The position numbers and the translations under genes were made by a program. A model generated the notes under the pieces. It saw only the letters and a program-made list of their open reading frames with translations. It had not been told where the DNA came from and searched no databases. From NCBI RefSeq assembly GCF_009828025.1, contig NZ_WTYA01000012.1, forward strand, positions 1 to 64,000: a DNA stretch of 64,000 bases, written 5' to 3'. Within the stretch, counting starts at the first letter, position 1; the number at the start of each line of letters is the position of its first letter. Below, piece after piece: positions 44,072 through 52,952 of this stretch. The DNA is from Qipengyuania algicida (lineage in GTDB: Bacteria > Pseudomonadota > Alphaproteobacteria > Sphingomonadales > Sphingomonadaceae).

Positions 44072-44115
44072 ATGACATATCATGCCAATTTGCATAAACT
44101 CGCATGATATGTCAT
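44072..44115. promoter_or_regulatory. perfect inverted-repeat operator in front of hipBA
   Basis: ATGACATATCATGC (44072-44085) and its exact complement GCATGATATGTCAT (44102-44115) flank a 16-bp AT-rich spacer (CAATTTGCATAAACTC). Each arm also contains its own dyad, ATGA-N4-TCAT, so there are two HipB-like sites with centres 32 bp apart, about three helical turns. The spacer includes TTGCAT, a plausible -35 for hipBA. The right arm ends 10 nt before the hipB start. Confidence 0.8.
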
Positions 44116-44125
44116 CTAATAGCCC

Positions 44126-44467
44126 ATGCCACGTGCTTCACGAGCCGCCAGCGGACTGCCGCCCCAGAGCCAGCGCGCGATTGTGCGACTGGGCAGGGAC
44201 CTTGCGGTCGCGCGCCGCCGCCGGAAATTACCCCAGCGTCTGATGGCCGAGCGTATGCTCGTATCGGTCCAGACACTCCAGCGTCTCGAAGCTGGCGATC
44301 CGACTGTAGGTCTGGCAGTCCTCGCCAGTGCGCTCCACGTCCTGGGGATGACTGAGCGCCTTGCCGGGCTGGTCGCTCCCGACAGCGATCGGGCCGGGAT
44401 CAGCGAGGATCTTTCGCGTCTGCCCAAGACTACCCACGCAGCCAGCGACGACGAGTTGGACTTCTAG
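44126..44467 (+). CDS. hipB: HipB-like helix-turn-helix antitoxin/repressor
   Basis: A 113-aa DNA-binding protein with a Cro/CI-type HTH (about residues 17-75: RAIVRLGRDLAVARRRRKLPQRLMAERMLVSVQTLQRLEAG...). The C-terminal about 30 residues are acidic and polar (ISEDLSRLPKTTHAASDDELDF), the usual unstructured tail that contacts HipA. It is expected to neutralise HipA and to repress its own promoter by binding the dyads at 44072-44115. No Shine-Dalgarno is seen before ATG 44126, so translation may be leaderless or weak. It is 6 nt upstream of hipA. Confidence 0.88.
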   Translation: MPRASRAASGLPPQSQRAIVRLGRDLAVARRRRKLPQRLMAERMLVSVQTLQRLEAGDPTVGLAVLASALHVLGMTERLAGLVAPDSDRAGISEDLSRLPKTTHAASDDELDF

Positions 44468-44473
44468 CCTGCC

Positions 44474-45724
44474 ATGCCGACGGTCCGCACCTATGTGTTC
44501 GCGCATCTTGCAGAAGGTCCGGTCCCCGCCGGCCTTCTCACGATGACCGACGAGCCGCGCAACAAATACGCGACCTTTGCCTACGGCCGCCGCTATCTTG
44601 AGCGACCCGACAAGGTTGCCGTCGATCCGGTAGCCCTCCCCCTCCATGACGCGGGAACGGCGCGAACTTACCAGACGGAGGAAGGCTTTGCCGTCTTTAA
44701 CGGGATCCGGGATGCGGCACCCGACGGCTGGGGCCAGTACCTCATGTACAAGGCGATGGGCGATCGCCTGCCCGGCGATGCCGATCTCATTCTTGCTTCA
44801 GGCGATCACCGGGTGGGCGCGCTGGCCTTTGGGCCCACTCCAGAGCGACCGGAGCGCATCACCCCGTGGGGAGACGGGCCAGCTCCAGGGGAAGAGTTCA
44901 CGCTTGCCGAACTCGCTGAAGCCGCCGAGCGCGCGCAGCACGTAGACGAGTTGGACGAGAACCTACGCGCGCTCCTGTCGGCCGGCTCCTCGCTGGGCGG
45001 AGCGCGACCCAAGGCCGCTACCACGATCGGCCTGCAACCATGGATCGCTAAGTTCCAGATGCGCGGTGACAGCTTCCCCGAGTGCCGGGTCGAATTCGCG
45101 ACAATGCGTCTTGCCGCGGAATGCGGTCTCGATGTGCCGTCGCTCGATTTTCGCAGGGTTCTCGACCGCGACATCTACCTGATCGAGAGGTTCGATCGAA
45201 TTCCCCATGGCAATCGGCTTGAGCGCCTGCCGTTCGCTTCGGGCCTGACTATTCTTGGGGCGCACGAGAGCGAGGTCAGCCGCTACAGCTATGCCGATCT
45301 GGCAGGATCGATCCGGCAGTTCGGCACTCAGGTGCGCAAGGATCTCCACGAGTTGTTTCGCCGCATGGTGCTCAACATCCTCGTCACGAACGACGATGAT
45401 CACCTGCGCAACCATGGCTTCCTGTTCGATGGGACGGGTTGGCGACTGTCGCCACTCTACGACGTCGTTCCGAAGCCCCAGGTTGGTCTCGAGCGCCGGC
45501 TCGTTCTCGGAGTGGGGCCGGAGGGTCGCAATGCCACGCTCGAGAACGCCCTTGCCGGGGCTGCCGTCTTCGATCTGGGGGTCGAAGAAGCTGCGGCGAT
45601 TGTCGACGAGGTAAAGCAAATCGTGAGCGCGAGGTGGGAGGCACTCTTCGCCGAGGCCGGTGTCAGCAGCGCCGATCGCAAGCGCTTTGCAACGTGCTTC
45701 CGCCTCGCGATGACAGATGCTTGA
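44474..45724 (+). CDS. hipA: HipA-family serine/threonine kinase toxin
   Basis: A 416-aa kinase-fold toxin; E. coli HipA phosphorylates glutamyl-tRNA synthetase and causes persistence. Visible family parts: the N-terminal HipA_N domain (to about 120), the glycine-rich GSSLGGARPKA (171-181, the auto-phosphorylation/P-loop region), ATP-binding Lys in WIAKFQ (K193), catalytic loop NDDDHLRNHGF (306-316) and metal-binding Asp in PLYDVV (D330). All key residues seem intact, so the toxin should be active. It forms a two-gene module with hipB at the right end of the island, next to the chromosomal junction, consistent with an addiction role. Confidence 0.93.
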   Translation: MPTVRTYVFAHLAEGPVPAGLLTMTDEPRNKYATFAYGRRYLERPDKVAVDPVALPLHDAGTARTYQTEEGFAVFNGIRDAAPDGWGQYLMYKAMGDRLPGDADLILASGDHRVGALAFGPTPERPERITPWGDGPAPGEEFTLAELAEAAERAQHVDELDENLRALLSAGSSLGGARPKAATTIGLQPWIAKFQMRGDSFPECRVEFATMRLAAECGLDVPSLDFRRVLDRDIYLIERFDRIPHGNRLERLPFASGLTILGAHESEVSRYSYADLAGSIRQFGTQVRKDLHELFRRMVLNILVTNDDDHLRNHGFLFDGTGWRLSPLYDVVPKPQVGLERRLVLGVGPEGRNATLENALAGAAVFDLGVEEAAAIVDEVKQIVSARWEALFAEAGVSSADRKRFATCFRLAMTDA

Positions 45725-45924
45725 TGACAGCTCTCTTGCGCTTCTGCCCGTCGCAAAAAAAGCGCATCTGCTCTTTGGTGATTACCCGGTGATTGCCAGA
45801 ACAGAAATTGGAACCCCAAAAATGCCAGATTATGAAACGAACTCAATATGATAGAGCTTTCGGACGACAAAATCTGGTATTTCAGGTTTCGACGAAAAAG
45901 TTGACCGTGCGCTGGGGCAAGCGA
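45725..45924. other. AT-richer gap at the presumed island/chromosome junction
   Basis: 200 nt between hipA and the first chromosomal-type gene. It is visibly more AT-rich than its surroundings, without genes, and contains an imperfect inverted repeat (45820-45882). No tRNA, integrase or direct-repeat pair could be assigned, so the exact edge of the island is unknown. Confidence 0.45.
45820..45882. repeat. imperfect inverted repeat in the junction gap
   Basis: AAATGCCAGATT (45820-45831) is complementary to AATCTGGTATTT (45871-45882) at 11 of 12 positions (the exception a G-T pair), with a 39-nt interior. It might be a terminator-proximal fold, a recombination site or a transposon end. Confidence 0.45.
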
Positions 45925-47193
45925 TCAACGCAATTCAGCGAGCGTCCGATCGATCCAATTTGACGCATCGGCATAGCGCGCCGCGTCGATCCCGCCGTCT
46001 CGGGTGATAAAGTCCGCATCGCGTAAATTGGCGGGCGCATCCATGACGCCGGATGGCAGCAACTCGTCCTGAGTGACCAGCGACAGTTCTGCCGCCGTGT
46101 CATGCGCATTTGCCGGTGACGATGCCCTCGCAGCGAAATCGACACCGGAATGGCTTGCCGCAAGACCGGCAAAGGCTTCATGATCGGTAGCTTGACCCGT
46201 CCCTTCGAATTGCTTGAAATCGCCAAGTCGACGCGCGGCCTGCGCACCATAGGCCGCCGTCAGCCCGGCAGAAAACGCCCAATGCCGGGCAAGATTGGCT
46301 GATCCACGCAGTTGCACAGCTTCAGTTGGCAAAGGGCATTCCTTGACGATCGCTTCTGCCCCCGGAAGCAGTACGAACGCGGGCTTGCCGGTTGCCACAA
46401 CCGCGACCGCCACCAGAGCCGCGCGGTTGTGCTTTGCATCCCAGCTCATAGCCACTGGCAGGAATGCGCGGCGCAGCAACGCATCGAGCGTCGCAGCGGG
46501 GCGATTGACCTGCCCGAGCGCCAGGCGGCAGTAGATGTCTTTCGCCAGAGCGAAATCGACTGGAATGCCTTGCGACTTCGGTAGCCGCCCGGCCAGGGCC
46601 GACCGATCGAGCCGCAATCGCAAGCTGCCGTCGCTGGCGGAAATCTGCTGTGCCAAGCGGTCCAGCGGCGGCAGACCGGCTCCGCCAGCTCCGGGAATGT
46701 GGCGCAAGCCCGACCAGATCCACCCGCACGCCACACCCGACATTTCCAGCCGACCGGCAGCGCAGAACAAGCCAGGACCAGCGCCCTGAGAGCCCGACAG
46801 CCGTACGCTGGTATTCAGCCACAGCCCAAACGGCAGCGGATCGCTGGCGCGCATCACCACCCCCGCTCCCTCGATATCCATCGTCAGTCGGTCGAAGCCG
46901 CTCTCCTGCCGCGCTATTCCGGCAAGCCCTGCGAGCTGTCCGCTATCGAGCGTCAGCGTGGTGGATTCCGGCTTCCGCGCCTGCCCCGTCAGTGCCGGAT
47001 ATATGGTTTTGGCAGCAACAAGCTCTCGCGGCGATGCCGCCTGTTGGGGGGCAATTGCAGGAGAGGTTTCCAAGACCAGCAGGGCGAGCACGAACACGCC
47101 GATAACCAGCAGGATGAACAGGGTCAGCACGATGCGGCCGGTGCGTCTGCGCCGCATCGCCCGCCGCCGCCGTGTGATCGCATCGTCCCCCAT
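45925..47193 (-). CDS. single-TM hypothetical protein (422 aa)
   Basis: Not recognised. Cytoplasmic N-terminus very rich in Arg (TRRRRAMRRRRTGRI), one membrane helix (about residues 20-43), then a periplasmic region of about 375 residues. The region has some Cys (CAAGRLEMSGVACGW, KECPL) and repeated Asp/Ala/Leu-rich strands. No catalytic motif is apparent. It might be a transglycosylase-related or envelope maintenance protein, but I see no evidence. It is 55 nt downstream of maeB, same strand, and its ATG is preceded by AAGGG. It is the first gene of the chromosomal-type block. Confidence 0.75.
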   Translation of the reverse strand: MGDDAITRRRRAMRRRRTGRIVLTLFILLVIGVFVLALLVLETSPAIAPQQAASPRELVAAKTIYPALTGQARKPESTTLTLDSGQLAGLAGIARQESGFDRLTMDIEGAGVVMRASDPLPFGLWLNTSVRLSGSQGAGPGLFCAAGRLEMSGVACGWIWSGLRHIPGAGGAGLPPLDRLAQQISASDGSLRLRLDRSALAGRLPKSQGIPVDFALAKDIYCRLALGQVNRPAATLDALLRRAFLPVAMSWDAKHNRAALVAVAVVATGKPAFVLLPGAEAIVKECPLPTEAVQLRGSANLARHWAFSAGLTAAYGAQAARRLGDFKQFEGTGQATDHEAFAGLAASHSGVDFAARASSPANAHDTAAELSLVTQDELLPSGVMDAPANLRDADFITRDGGIDAARYADASNWIDRTLAELR

Positions 47194-47248
47194 CGCCGAC
47201 CCTTCTATCCCAACCTGCCGACCACGACCAGCAGGCTGTCGCTATCGA

Positions 47249-49510
47249 TCAACCGAGCACGCCGGCGCTCGCCAAAACGGCCAGCGTCAGCACATCGGGC
47301 GCAATCGCCGTCATAGGGGCAATCTGGACCGGCTTTTCCATCCCGATCGTCAGCGGCCCGATGGTCGTCTCCCCGCCCAACTCGCGCAGCAGCTTGGCCG
47401 AGAGATTGGCGGATTGCAGGCCGGGCATGATCAGCACATTGGCTGGCCCGGACAGGCGGCTGAACGGATAGAGCGCCATGACCTTGGGATTGAGCGCGGC
47501 ATCGGGTGCCATTTCGCCTTCGTATTCGAAACCCGGCTCCTTGGCATCGAGGATTGCCACCGCATCGCGAATGTTCGTCAGCCACTGACCCGGGGGATTG
47601 CCGAAAGTCGAATAGGACAGGAAAGCGACGCGCGGTTCATGTCCCATCCGACGCGCCACCTCGGCCGTCTCGCAGGCAATATGTGCCAGCTGCTCCGCGC
47701 TGGGCCGTTCGTTCATCGTGGTATCGGCGAGGAACGTGGTGTGGTTCTTGCCGATCATCATGTGGATACCGAAAGGAAGCGCATCTTCCTTGTGGCTCAA
47801 CACCCGCCCGACCTCGCGCGCGGTCTGGGCGAAGGTACGGGTCAGCCCGGAAACCATCCCGTCACCATGACCGAGCGCCACCAGCAGGGCAGCGAAGACA
47901 TTGCGTTCCTGATTGACCATCCGCCGCACGTCACGCTCTGTGTGGCCGCGGCGCTGGAGCCGCTTGTAAAGATAGTCGACCATCTCAGGCACGTATTCGG
48001 AATCAGCCGAGTTCTGGATTTCGTAGCTTGAGGGATCGTCCACCGCCAATTTCTCGAGCTGTTCGAGCACCTTCTCGGTCCGCCCGACGAGAATCGGCTC
48101 GCCATAGCCGAAATCGCGGAACTGGATCGCGGCGCGCAGCGCGACTTCCTCCTCCGCTTCGGCGAACACCATCCGCTTGGGATTGGCGCGGGCGAGTTCG
48201 TAAATGTTGGTGAGCGCCGCCGTTGTCGGGTTGAGCCGCGATTTGAGCTTGTGGCGATACTCGTCGAAATCCTCGATCGGCGCTTTCGCAACGCCGGTAT
48301 CCATGGCGGCCTTTGCGACAGCGGAAGACACCACTTCGATCAGCCGCGGATCGAACGGCGCGGGGATAATGTAGTCGCGCCCGAACTGATGATCGACCCC
48401 GTAAGCGGCGGCTACTTCCTCGGGCACGCGCTCGCGCGCCAGCGCGGCGATGGCTTCGGCAGCGGCAATCTTCATCTCCTCGTTGATGGCGGTTGCCTGC
48501 ACGTCGAGCGCGCCGCGGAAGATGAAGGGAAAACCCAGCACATTGTTGACCTGATTGGGAAAATCGCTGCGCCCGGTGGCGATGATCGCGTTCGGCTTCA
48601 CCGCCTTGACCTCGTCCGGCATGATTTCGGGTGTGGGGTTCGCCATGGCAAAGATGATCGGCTGGTCGGCCATCTTGGCGACCCATTCCTGCTTCAACGC
48701 GCCTGCTGCCGACAGGCCGAGGAAGATGTCCGCACCCTCCAGTGCCTCGGCAAGACTGCGCGCCTTGGTCTCGACCGCGTGGGCGCTCTTCCACTGGTCG
48801 ACATTACCACGACCCGGGTAAATCGGCCCCTCGCGGTCGCAGACGATCACCTGATCGTGCGGGATGCCCATGGCTTTGACCAAAGCGGTGCAGGCCAGCG
48901 CAGAGGCGCCCGCGCCGTTCACCACCATGCGGCAGTCTTTGAGCTTACGGCCCGTCACGTGGCAGGCATTGATCAGTCCGGCGACGGCGATGATTGCGGT
49001 GCCATGCTGGTCGTCGTGCATGACCGGGATATCCATCCGTTCACGCAGGGCCTGTTCGATAATGAAGCATTCGGGCGCGGCGATATCTTCCAGATTGATA
49101 CCACCAAAGCTCGGGCCCATCAGGGCGACCGCCTCGATGAACTTGTCCGGGTCCTCGGTATCGAGTTCGAGGTCGATCGCATCGACATCGGCGAAGCGCT
49201 TGAACAGCACTGCCTTGCCTTCCATCACCGGCTTGGAGGCCAGCGCGCCGAGATTGCCCAGGCCCAGGATCGCGGTGCCGTTGGAAATCACCGCCACCAG
49301 ATTGGAGCGCGCGGTATACTTCGCCGCATTGGCCGGATCCTCGGCAATCGCTTCGACCGGAGCCGCCACACCCGGGGAATAGGCGAGGCTGAGGTCGCGC
49401 TGCGTCGCCATCGGCTTGGAGGCGACGATCTCGATCTTACCGGGCCTGATCGTCTCGTGGTAGAACAACGCTTCGCGCGTGGTGAATCCGGTCTGCCGCT
49501 CTTCGGCCAT
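47249..49510 (-). CDS. maeB: NADP-dependent malic enzyme MaeB
   Basis: Decarboxylates malate to pyruvate with formation of NADPH. The 753-aa length is of the two-domain type: N-terminal malic enzyme (about 1-430; SLAYSPGVAAPVEAI, LGLGNLGALASKPVMEGKAVLFKRFADVDAIDLE, MHDDQHGTAIIAVAGLINA, NGAGASALACTALV) and a C-terminal phosphotransacetylase-like regulatory domain (about 445-753; RMVFAEAEEEVALRAA, KNHTTFLADTTMNERPS). The C-terminal domain in such enzymes is not catalytic and binds acetyl-CoA-type effectors. Start at 49510 (MAEERQTGF). It diverges from mutS across 121 nt. Confidence 0.96.
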   Translation of the reverse strand: MAEERQTGFTTREALFYHETIRPGKIEIVASKPMATQRDLSLAYSPGVAAPVEAIAEDPANAAKYTARSNLVAVISNGTAILGLGNLGALASKPVMEGKAVLFKRFADVDAIDLELDTEDPDKFIEAVALMGPSFGGINLEDIAAPECFIIEQALRERMDIPVMHDDQHGTAIIAVAGLINACHVTGRKLKDCRMVVNGAGASALACTALVKAMGIPHDQVIVCDREGPIYPGRGNVDQWKSAHAVETKARSLAEALEGADIFLGLSAAGALKQEWVAKMADQPIIFAMANPTPEIMPDEVKAVKPNAIIATGRSDFPNQVNNVLGFPFIFRGALDVQATAINEEMKIAAAEAIAALARERVPEEVAAAYGVDHQFGRDYIIPAPFDPRLIEVVSSAVAKAAMDTGVAKAPIEDFDEYRHKLKSRLNPTTAALTNIYELARANPKRMVFAEAEEEVALRAAIQFRDFGYGEPILVGRTEKVLEQLEKLAVDDPSSYEIQNSADSEYVPEMVDYLYKRLQRRGHTERDVRRMVNQERNVFAALLVALGHGDGMVSGLTRTFAQTAREVGRVLSHKEDALPFGIHMMIGKNHTTFLADTTMNERPSAEQLAHIACETAEVARRMGHEPRVAFLSYSTFGNPPGQWLTNIRDAVAILDAKEPGFEYEGEMAPDAALNPKVMALYPFSRLSGPANVLIMPGLQSANLSAKLLRELGGETTIGPLTIGMEKPVQIAPMTAIAPDVLTLAVLASAGVLG

Positions 49511-49631
49511 CAATACCTCTCGTCTTGGGGGTTGCGTGGGAGGCCCTAACGCGCCGAGGCGCGAAGTCATAGGGGAAAGACGCAAGCCACGCCTTGCCCG
49601 AATCGCAAGACCCCTTGATCGTCGCGCTCGC

Positions 49632-52256
49632 ATGGCTGCCAAACCAACCCCGATGATGGAGCAATATTTCACCCTCAAGCGCGAGGCCGAGGGTGCTTTG
49701 TTGTTCTATCGCATGGGCGACTTCTTCGAGCTGTTCTTCGACGATGCCGTCGTGGCGGCAGGCATTCTCGACATCGCCCTGACGAGTCGCGGCGAACACG
49801 ACGGCAAGCCTGTGCCGATGTGCGGCGTTCCGGTGCACTCGGCGGAAAGCTATCTTGCACGGTTGATCCGGGCGGGCCAGCGGGTGGCGATTGCGGAACA
49901 GGTCGAGACGCCCGAGGAAGCAAAGCAGCGCGCCAAGCGGGAGGGCACGCCCAGTTCCAAGACCCTGGTGGCCCGCGATATCGTCCGCTTCGTCACCGCC
50001 GGGACGCTGACCGAAGAAGCCCTGCTCGATCCACGCCGCGCCAATGTGCTGGTGGCGCTCGCCCCGCTGCGCGACAGCGTGGGCATTGCCGTTTGCGACA
50101 TTTCGACCGGGCGGATGGAGTTGGAGGAATGTGCGCCCGATGCGATTGGCGCAGTGCTCGCCCGTTCAGGCGCGAGCGAAGTGGTTGTGCCGGAGGATTG
50201 GGACACGCCGCCCCATGAGGCGATCGGCCGACCCCGCGCCGATTTTCGCAGCGAGGATGGCGAGGCGCGGCTCAAGTCGCTCCACGGCCTCGCGACACTC
50301 GATGGTCTGGGCGCATTCACCCGTCCAATGCTGGCCGCCGCTGCCGGGTTGATTGCCTACCTCGACTATGCCGGGCGCGGGAAAATGCCGCTGCTGCTGC
50401 CGCCGGTCGCAGTGAGCGGCAGCGAGCGGCTGGCGATGGATGCGGCGACACGCGCCAGCCTCGAGGTGCTCGAAGCGCAAGGCGGCGGACGCGCAGGCAG
50501 CCTGCTCGCATCTGTCGACCGGTGCAGCACGGGGGCGGGCGCAAGGCAGTTGGCCGAAGATCTGGCGGCCCCGCTCGCCCGGCGCGACGCCATCGAAGCA
50601 CGGCAGAGTGCGGTGGCGCATTTCCATCGCGATCCACTGCTGCGCGCCGATGTGCGTGCCCTGCTGCGTGGCTGCCCCGACCTCTCGCGCGCCCTGGGTC
50701 GGATCGCGGCAGGGCGCGGAAGCCCGCGCGATCTGGGGCAAATCCGCGATGGGCTGGGAGAAGCCGTGCGGCTCGTCACGCTGTTGAACTCAGGCAAGGA
50801 TATTCCTGCGCTGCTCGGGCAGGCGATCTGGCAGTTGGGCGGCCACGGTGCGCTGACCGATCATCTGGCGCGGGCACTGGTCCCCACACCTCCGACCGAG
50901 AGAAACCAGGGCGGCTTTATCGCGCCCGGATACGATGCCGCGCTGGACAGCTTGCGCGAAACCAGCGGCAATGCTCGCAAGGCGATCGCCGCGCTCGAGG
51001 CGAAATACCGCGAGGAGACCGAAACAAGCTCACTCAAGATCAAGCACAACAAGGTGCTGGGCTATTTCATCGAAGTGCCAGCGCGCCATGCCGACCGGCT
51101 GATGGCGGCAGACAGCGGCTTCACCCATCGCCAGACGATGGCCGGTGCTGTGCGGTTCAATTCGCTTGGCCTGCATGAGGAAGCAACCCGCATCGCCGAA
51201 GCTGGCGCGCACGCAGTGGCGGCGGAAGAGGCGCATTTCGAAGAGCTGGTGAGCGAATTGCTGGAACGGCGCGAGGCCATCGCAGCCACGGCATCGGCGC
51301 TGGCGCGGATCGACGTCAGCGCAGCGCTCGCCGAACGCGCGGCAGAAGGCGATTGGTGTCGCCCCGAAATGGTCGAGGAATCCTGTTTCGCTGTGACCGG
51401 CGGTCGCCATCCTGTCGTCGAAGCCGCGCTCGCCAAGCAGGGCGAACGGTTCGTGGCGAATGATTGCACGCTCGAGCAAACCGACCGACTCTGGCTGATC
51501 GGCGGCCCCAATATGGGCGGCAAATCGACCTTCCTGCGCCAGAACGCGTTGATCCTGCTGCTGGCGCAGACGGGCAGCTTCGTGCCCGCATCAAGCGCGA
51601 GAATCGGTATCGCGGATCGGCTATTCAGTCGCGTCGGCGCATCGGACAATCTGGCGCGTGGACGCTCCACCTTCATGGTCGAGATGGTCGAAACAGCGGC
51701 GATCCTGTCGCAGGCGAGCGAACACAGCTTCATCATCCTCGACGAAGTCGGGCGCGGCACTTCCACCTATGACGGGATGGCTCTGGCATGGGCCGTGGTC
51801 GAAGCGGTGCATGAGAATTTACGCTGCCGCTGCCTGTTCGCCACGCACTACCATGAACTCGCGCGCCTTGCGGAAAGCTGCGACGCGCTCAGCCTCCATC
51901 ATGTCCGCGCCAAGGAATGGAAGGGCGAGCTGGTTTTGCTGCACGAGCTGGCACGCGGTGCCGCAGATCGCAGCTATGGTCTGGCCGTGGCGCGGCTGGC
52001 CGGGCTCCCGCCGATGGTGCTCAAACGTGCCAAGACCATTATCGACCGGCTGGAAAAGGGGCGCGCCGAAACCGGCGGTCTTGCCGCGGGACTGGGCGAT
52101 CTCCCGCTCTTCGCAGCAACAAGCACACAAGTTCAAGAACCGGGCGATGCGCTGCGCGAAGGCTTGCTCGAACTCGATGTAGACGCACTCAGCCCGCGCG
52201 AAGCATTGGAAATCCTTTACCGTCTCAAGCAGGAGTGTCTCGCAAGCACTTCTTAA
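49632..52256 (+). CDS. mutS: DNA mismatch repair protein MutS
   Basis: Recognises base mismatches and small loops and recruits MutL. 874 aa with the mismatch-binding domain I (GDFFELFFDDA, the Phe-X-Glu mismatch wedge motif of the form FFELF), connector, lever and clamp domains, and a C-terminal ATPase with Walker A GGPNMGGKSTFLRQ and Walker B/signature ILDEVGRGTSTYDG, followed by the HTH ending. Start ATG 49632 (MAAKPTPMMEQYF), typical for MutS. Divergent from maeB. Confidence 0.98.
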   Translation: MAAKPTPMMEQYFTLKREAEGALLFYRMGDFFELFFDDAVVAAGILDIALTSRGEHDGKPVPMCGVPVHSAESYLARLIRAGQRVAIAEQVETPEEAKQRAKREGTPSSKTLVARDIVRFVTAGTLTEEALLDPRRANVLVALAPLRDSVGIAVCDISTGRMELEECAPDAIGAVLARSGASEVVVPEDWDTPPHEAIGRPRADFRSEDGEARLKSLHGLATLDGLGAFTRPMLAAAAGLIAYLDYAGRGKMPLLLPPVAVSGSERLAMDAATRASLEVLEAQGGGRAGSLLASVDRCSTGAGARQLAEDLAAPLARRDAIEARQSAVAHFHRDPLLRADVRALLRGCPDLSRALGRIAAGRGSPRDLGQIRDGLGEAVRLVTLLNSGKDIPALLGQAIWQLGGHGALTDHLARALVPTPPTERNQGGFIAPGYDAALDSLRETSGNARKAIAALEAKYREETETSSLKIKHNKVLGYFIEVPARHADRLMAADSGFTHRQTMAGAVRFNSLGLHEEATRIAEAGAHAVAAEEAHFEELVSELLERREAIAATASALARIDVSAALAERAAEGDWCRPEMVEESCFAVTGGRHPVVEAALAKQGERFVANDCTLEQTDRLWLIGGPNMGGKSTFLRQNALILLLAQTGSFVPASSARIGIADRLFSRVGASDNLARGRSTFMVEMVETAAILSQASEHSFIILDEVGRGTSTYDGMALAWAVVEAVHENLRCRCLFATHYHELARLAESCDALSLHHVRAKEWKGELVLLHELARGAADRSYGLAVARLAGLPPMVLKRAKTIIDRLEKGRAETGGLAAGLGDLPLFAATSTQVQEPGDALREGLLELDVDALSPREALEILYRLKQECLASTS

Positions 52257-52283
52257 CCGATTCCGCCTAATGAAAGGGTGATG

Positions 52284-52541
52284 ATGGGCGGGGGATTTTT
52301 CTCGATCAAGCAAAAGCTGCTTCTCGTCGGGGTGTTCCTCATCCTCGTGGTGGTGGCGGTGGGCACACCGGAACATCCTGGCGTGCTCGTGCAAAGTCAG
52401 CAGCAGATCGATAGTTCGAACCAGTCACGCCCCGTCAAGCGCAGTACATCGCCCTGGGCGGCAACCGGCAACGACCAAGCGCCGGCGCCAGCCGAACAAG
52501 AGAGTGAGCGCCAAGGCCCTCCAATACAGGCAATGAACTGA
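52284..52541 (+). CDS. small membrane-anchored hypothetical protein
   Basis: An 85-aa protein with an N-terminal membrane helix or signal anchor (SIKQKLLLVGVFLILVVVAVG) and a hydrophilic, disordered tail rich in Gln, Ser and Pro. Start taken at ATG 52284, 5 nt past AAAGGG; ATG 52281 and GTG 52278 precede it. It follows mutS by 27 nt on the same strand. Function unknown. Confidence 0.65.
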   Translation: MGGGFFSIKQKLLLVGVFLILVVVAVGTPEHPGVLVQSQQQIDSSNQSRPVKRSTSPWAATGNDQAPAPAEQESERQGPPIQAMN

Positions 52542-52544
52542 GCC

Positions 52545-52898
52545 TCAGCTGCCGTCCGATGTCAGCTCGGGGTCGACCTTGTTCGCCTCACCATATTTGT
52601 CTTCATTGTCGTCAAGGTTGGGTTCGCCGCGATAGGCACCCATGTCGATCCGGCCCGAGCTTTCCATATCGCGCATGTGGTCGACGGTATCCTGCGTCGA
52701 ATCATTCATCAGGTCCGACGAATTCGGGCCTTTTCCACTCTCGGTCGGGCTGCTGGTGTCCGGGGTAAGGCTCTCGGCATCCTGCGCGACGGACTGGGCC
52801 TGCGACAGATGATCGTCCTGTTCGTCGTTATGGGTTTCGGGCGCGAGGTTCGCCTGACGTGCTTCCTGGCTTTCGGCTTCAGTCTTGATGTCTGACAT
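52545..52898 (-). CDS. acidic, disordered hypothetical protein
   Basis: A 117-aa highly charged, low-hydrophobicity protein (many Asp, Glu, Asn, Gln; Met/Asp-rich MESSGRIDMGAYRGE towards the C-terminus). No domain is recognised. The start at 52898 is supported by AAAGGAGA; the in-frame ATG at 52922 lies ahead of that site. Convergent with the 85-aa gene (3 nt apart). Its composition resembles stress-related hydrophilic proteins, which is only a resemblance. Confidence 0.7.
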   Translation of the reverse strand: MSDIKTEAESQEARQANLAPETHNDEQDDHLSQAQSVAQDAESLTPDTSSPTESGKGPNSSDLMNDSTQDTVDHMRDMESSGRIDMGAYRGEPNLDDNEDKYGEANKVDPELTSDGS

Positions 52899-52952
52899 GG
52901 AATTTCTCCTTTGCCCGACCAACCAACGCCCGCACCCAGGCGTTCCCTCAAA

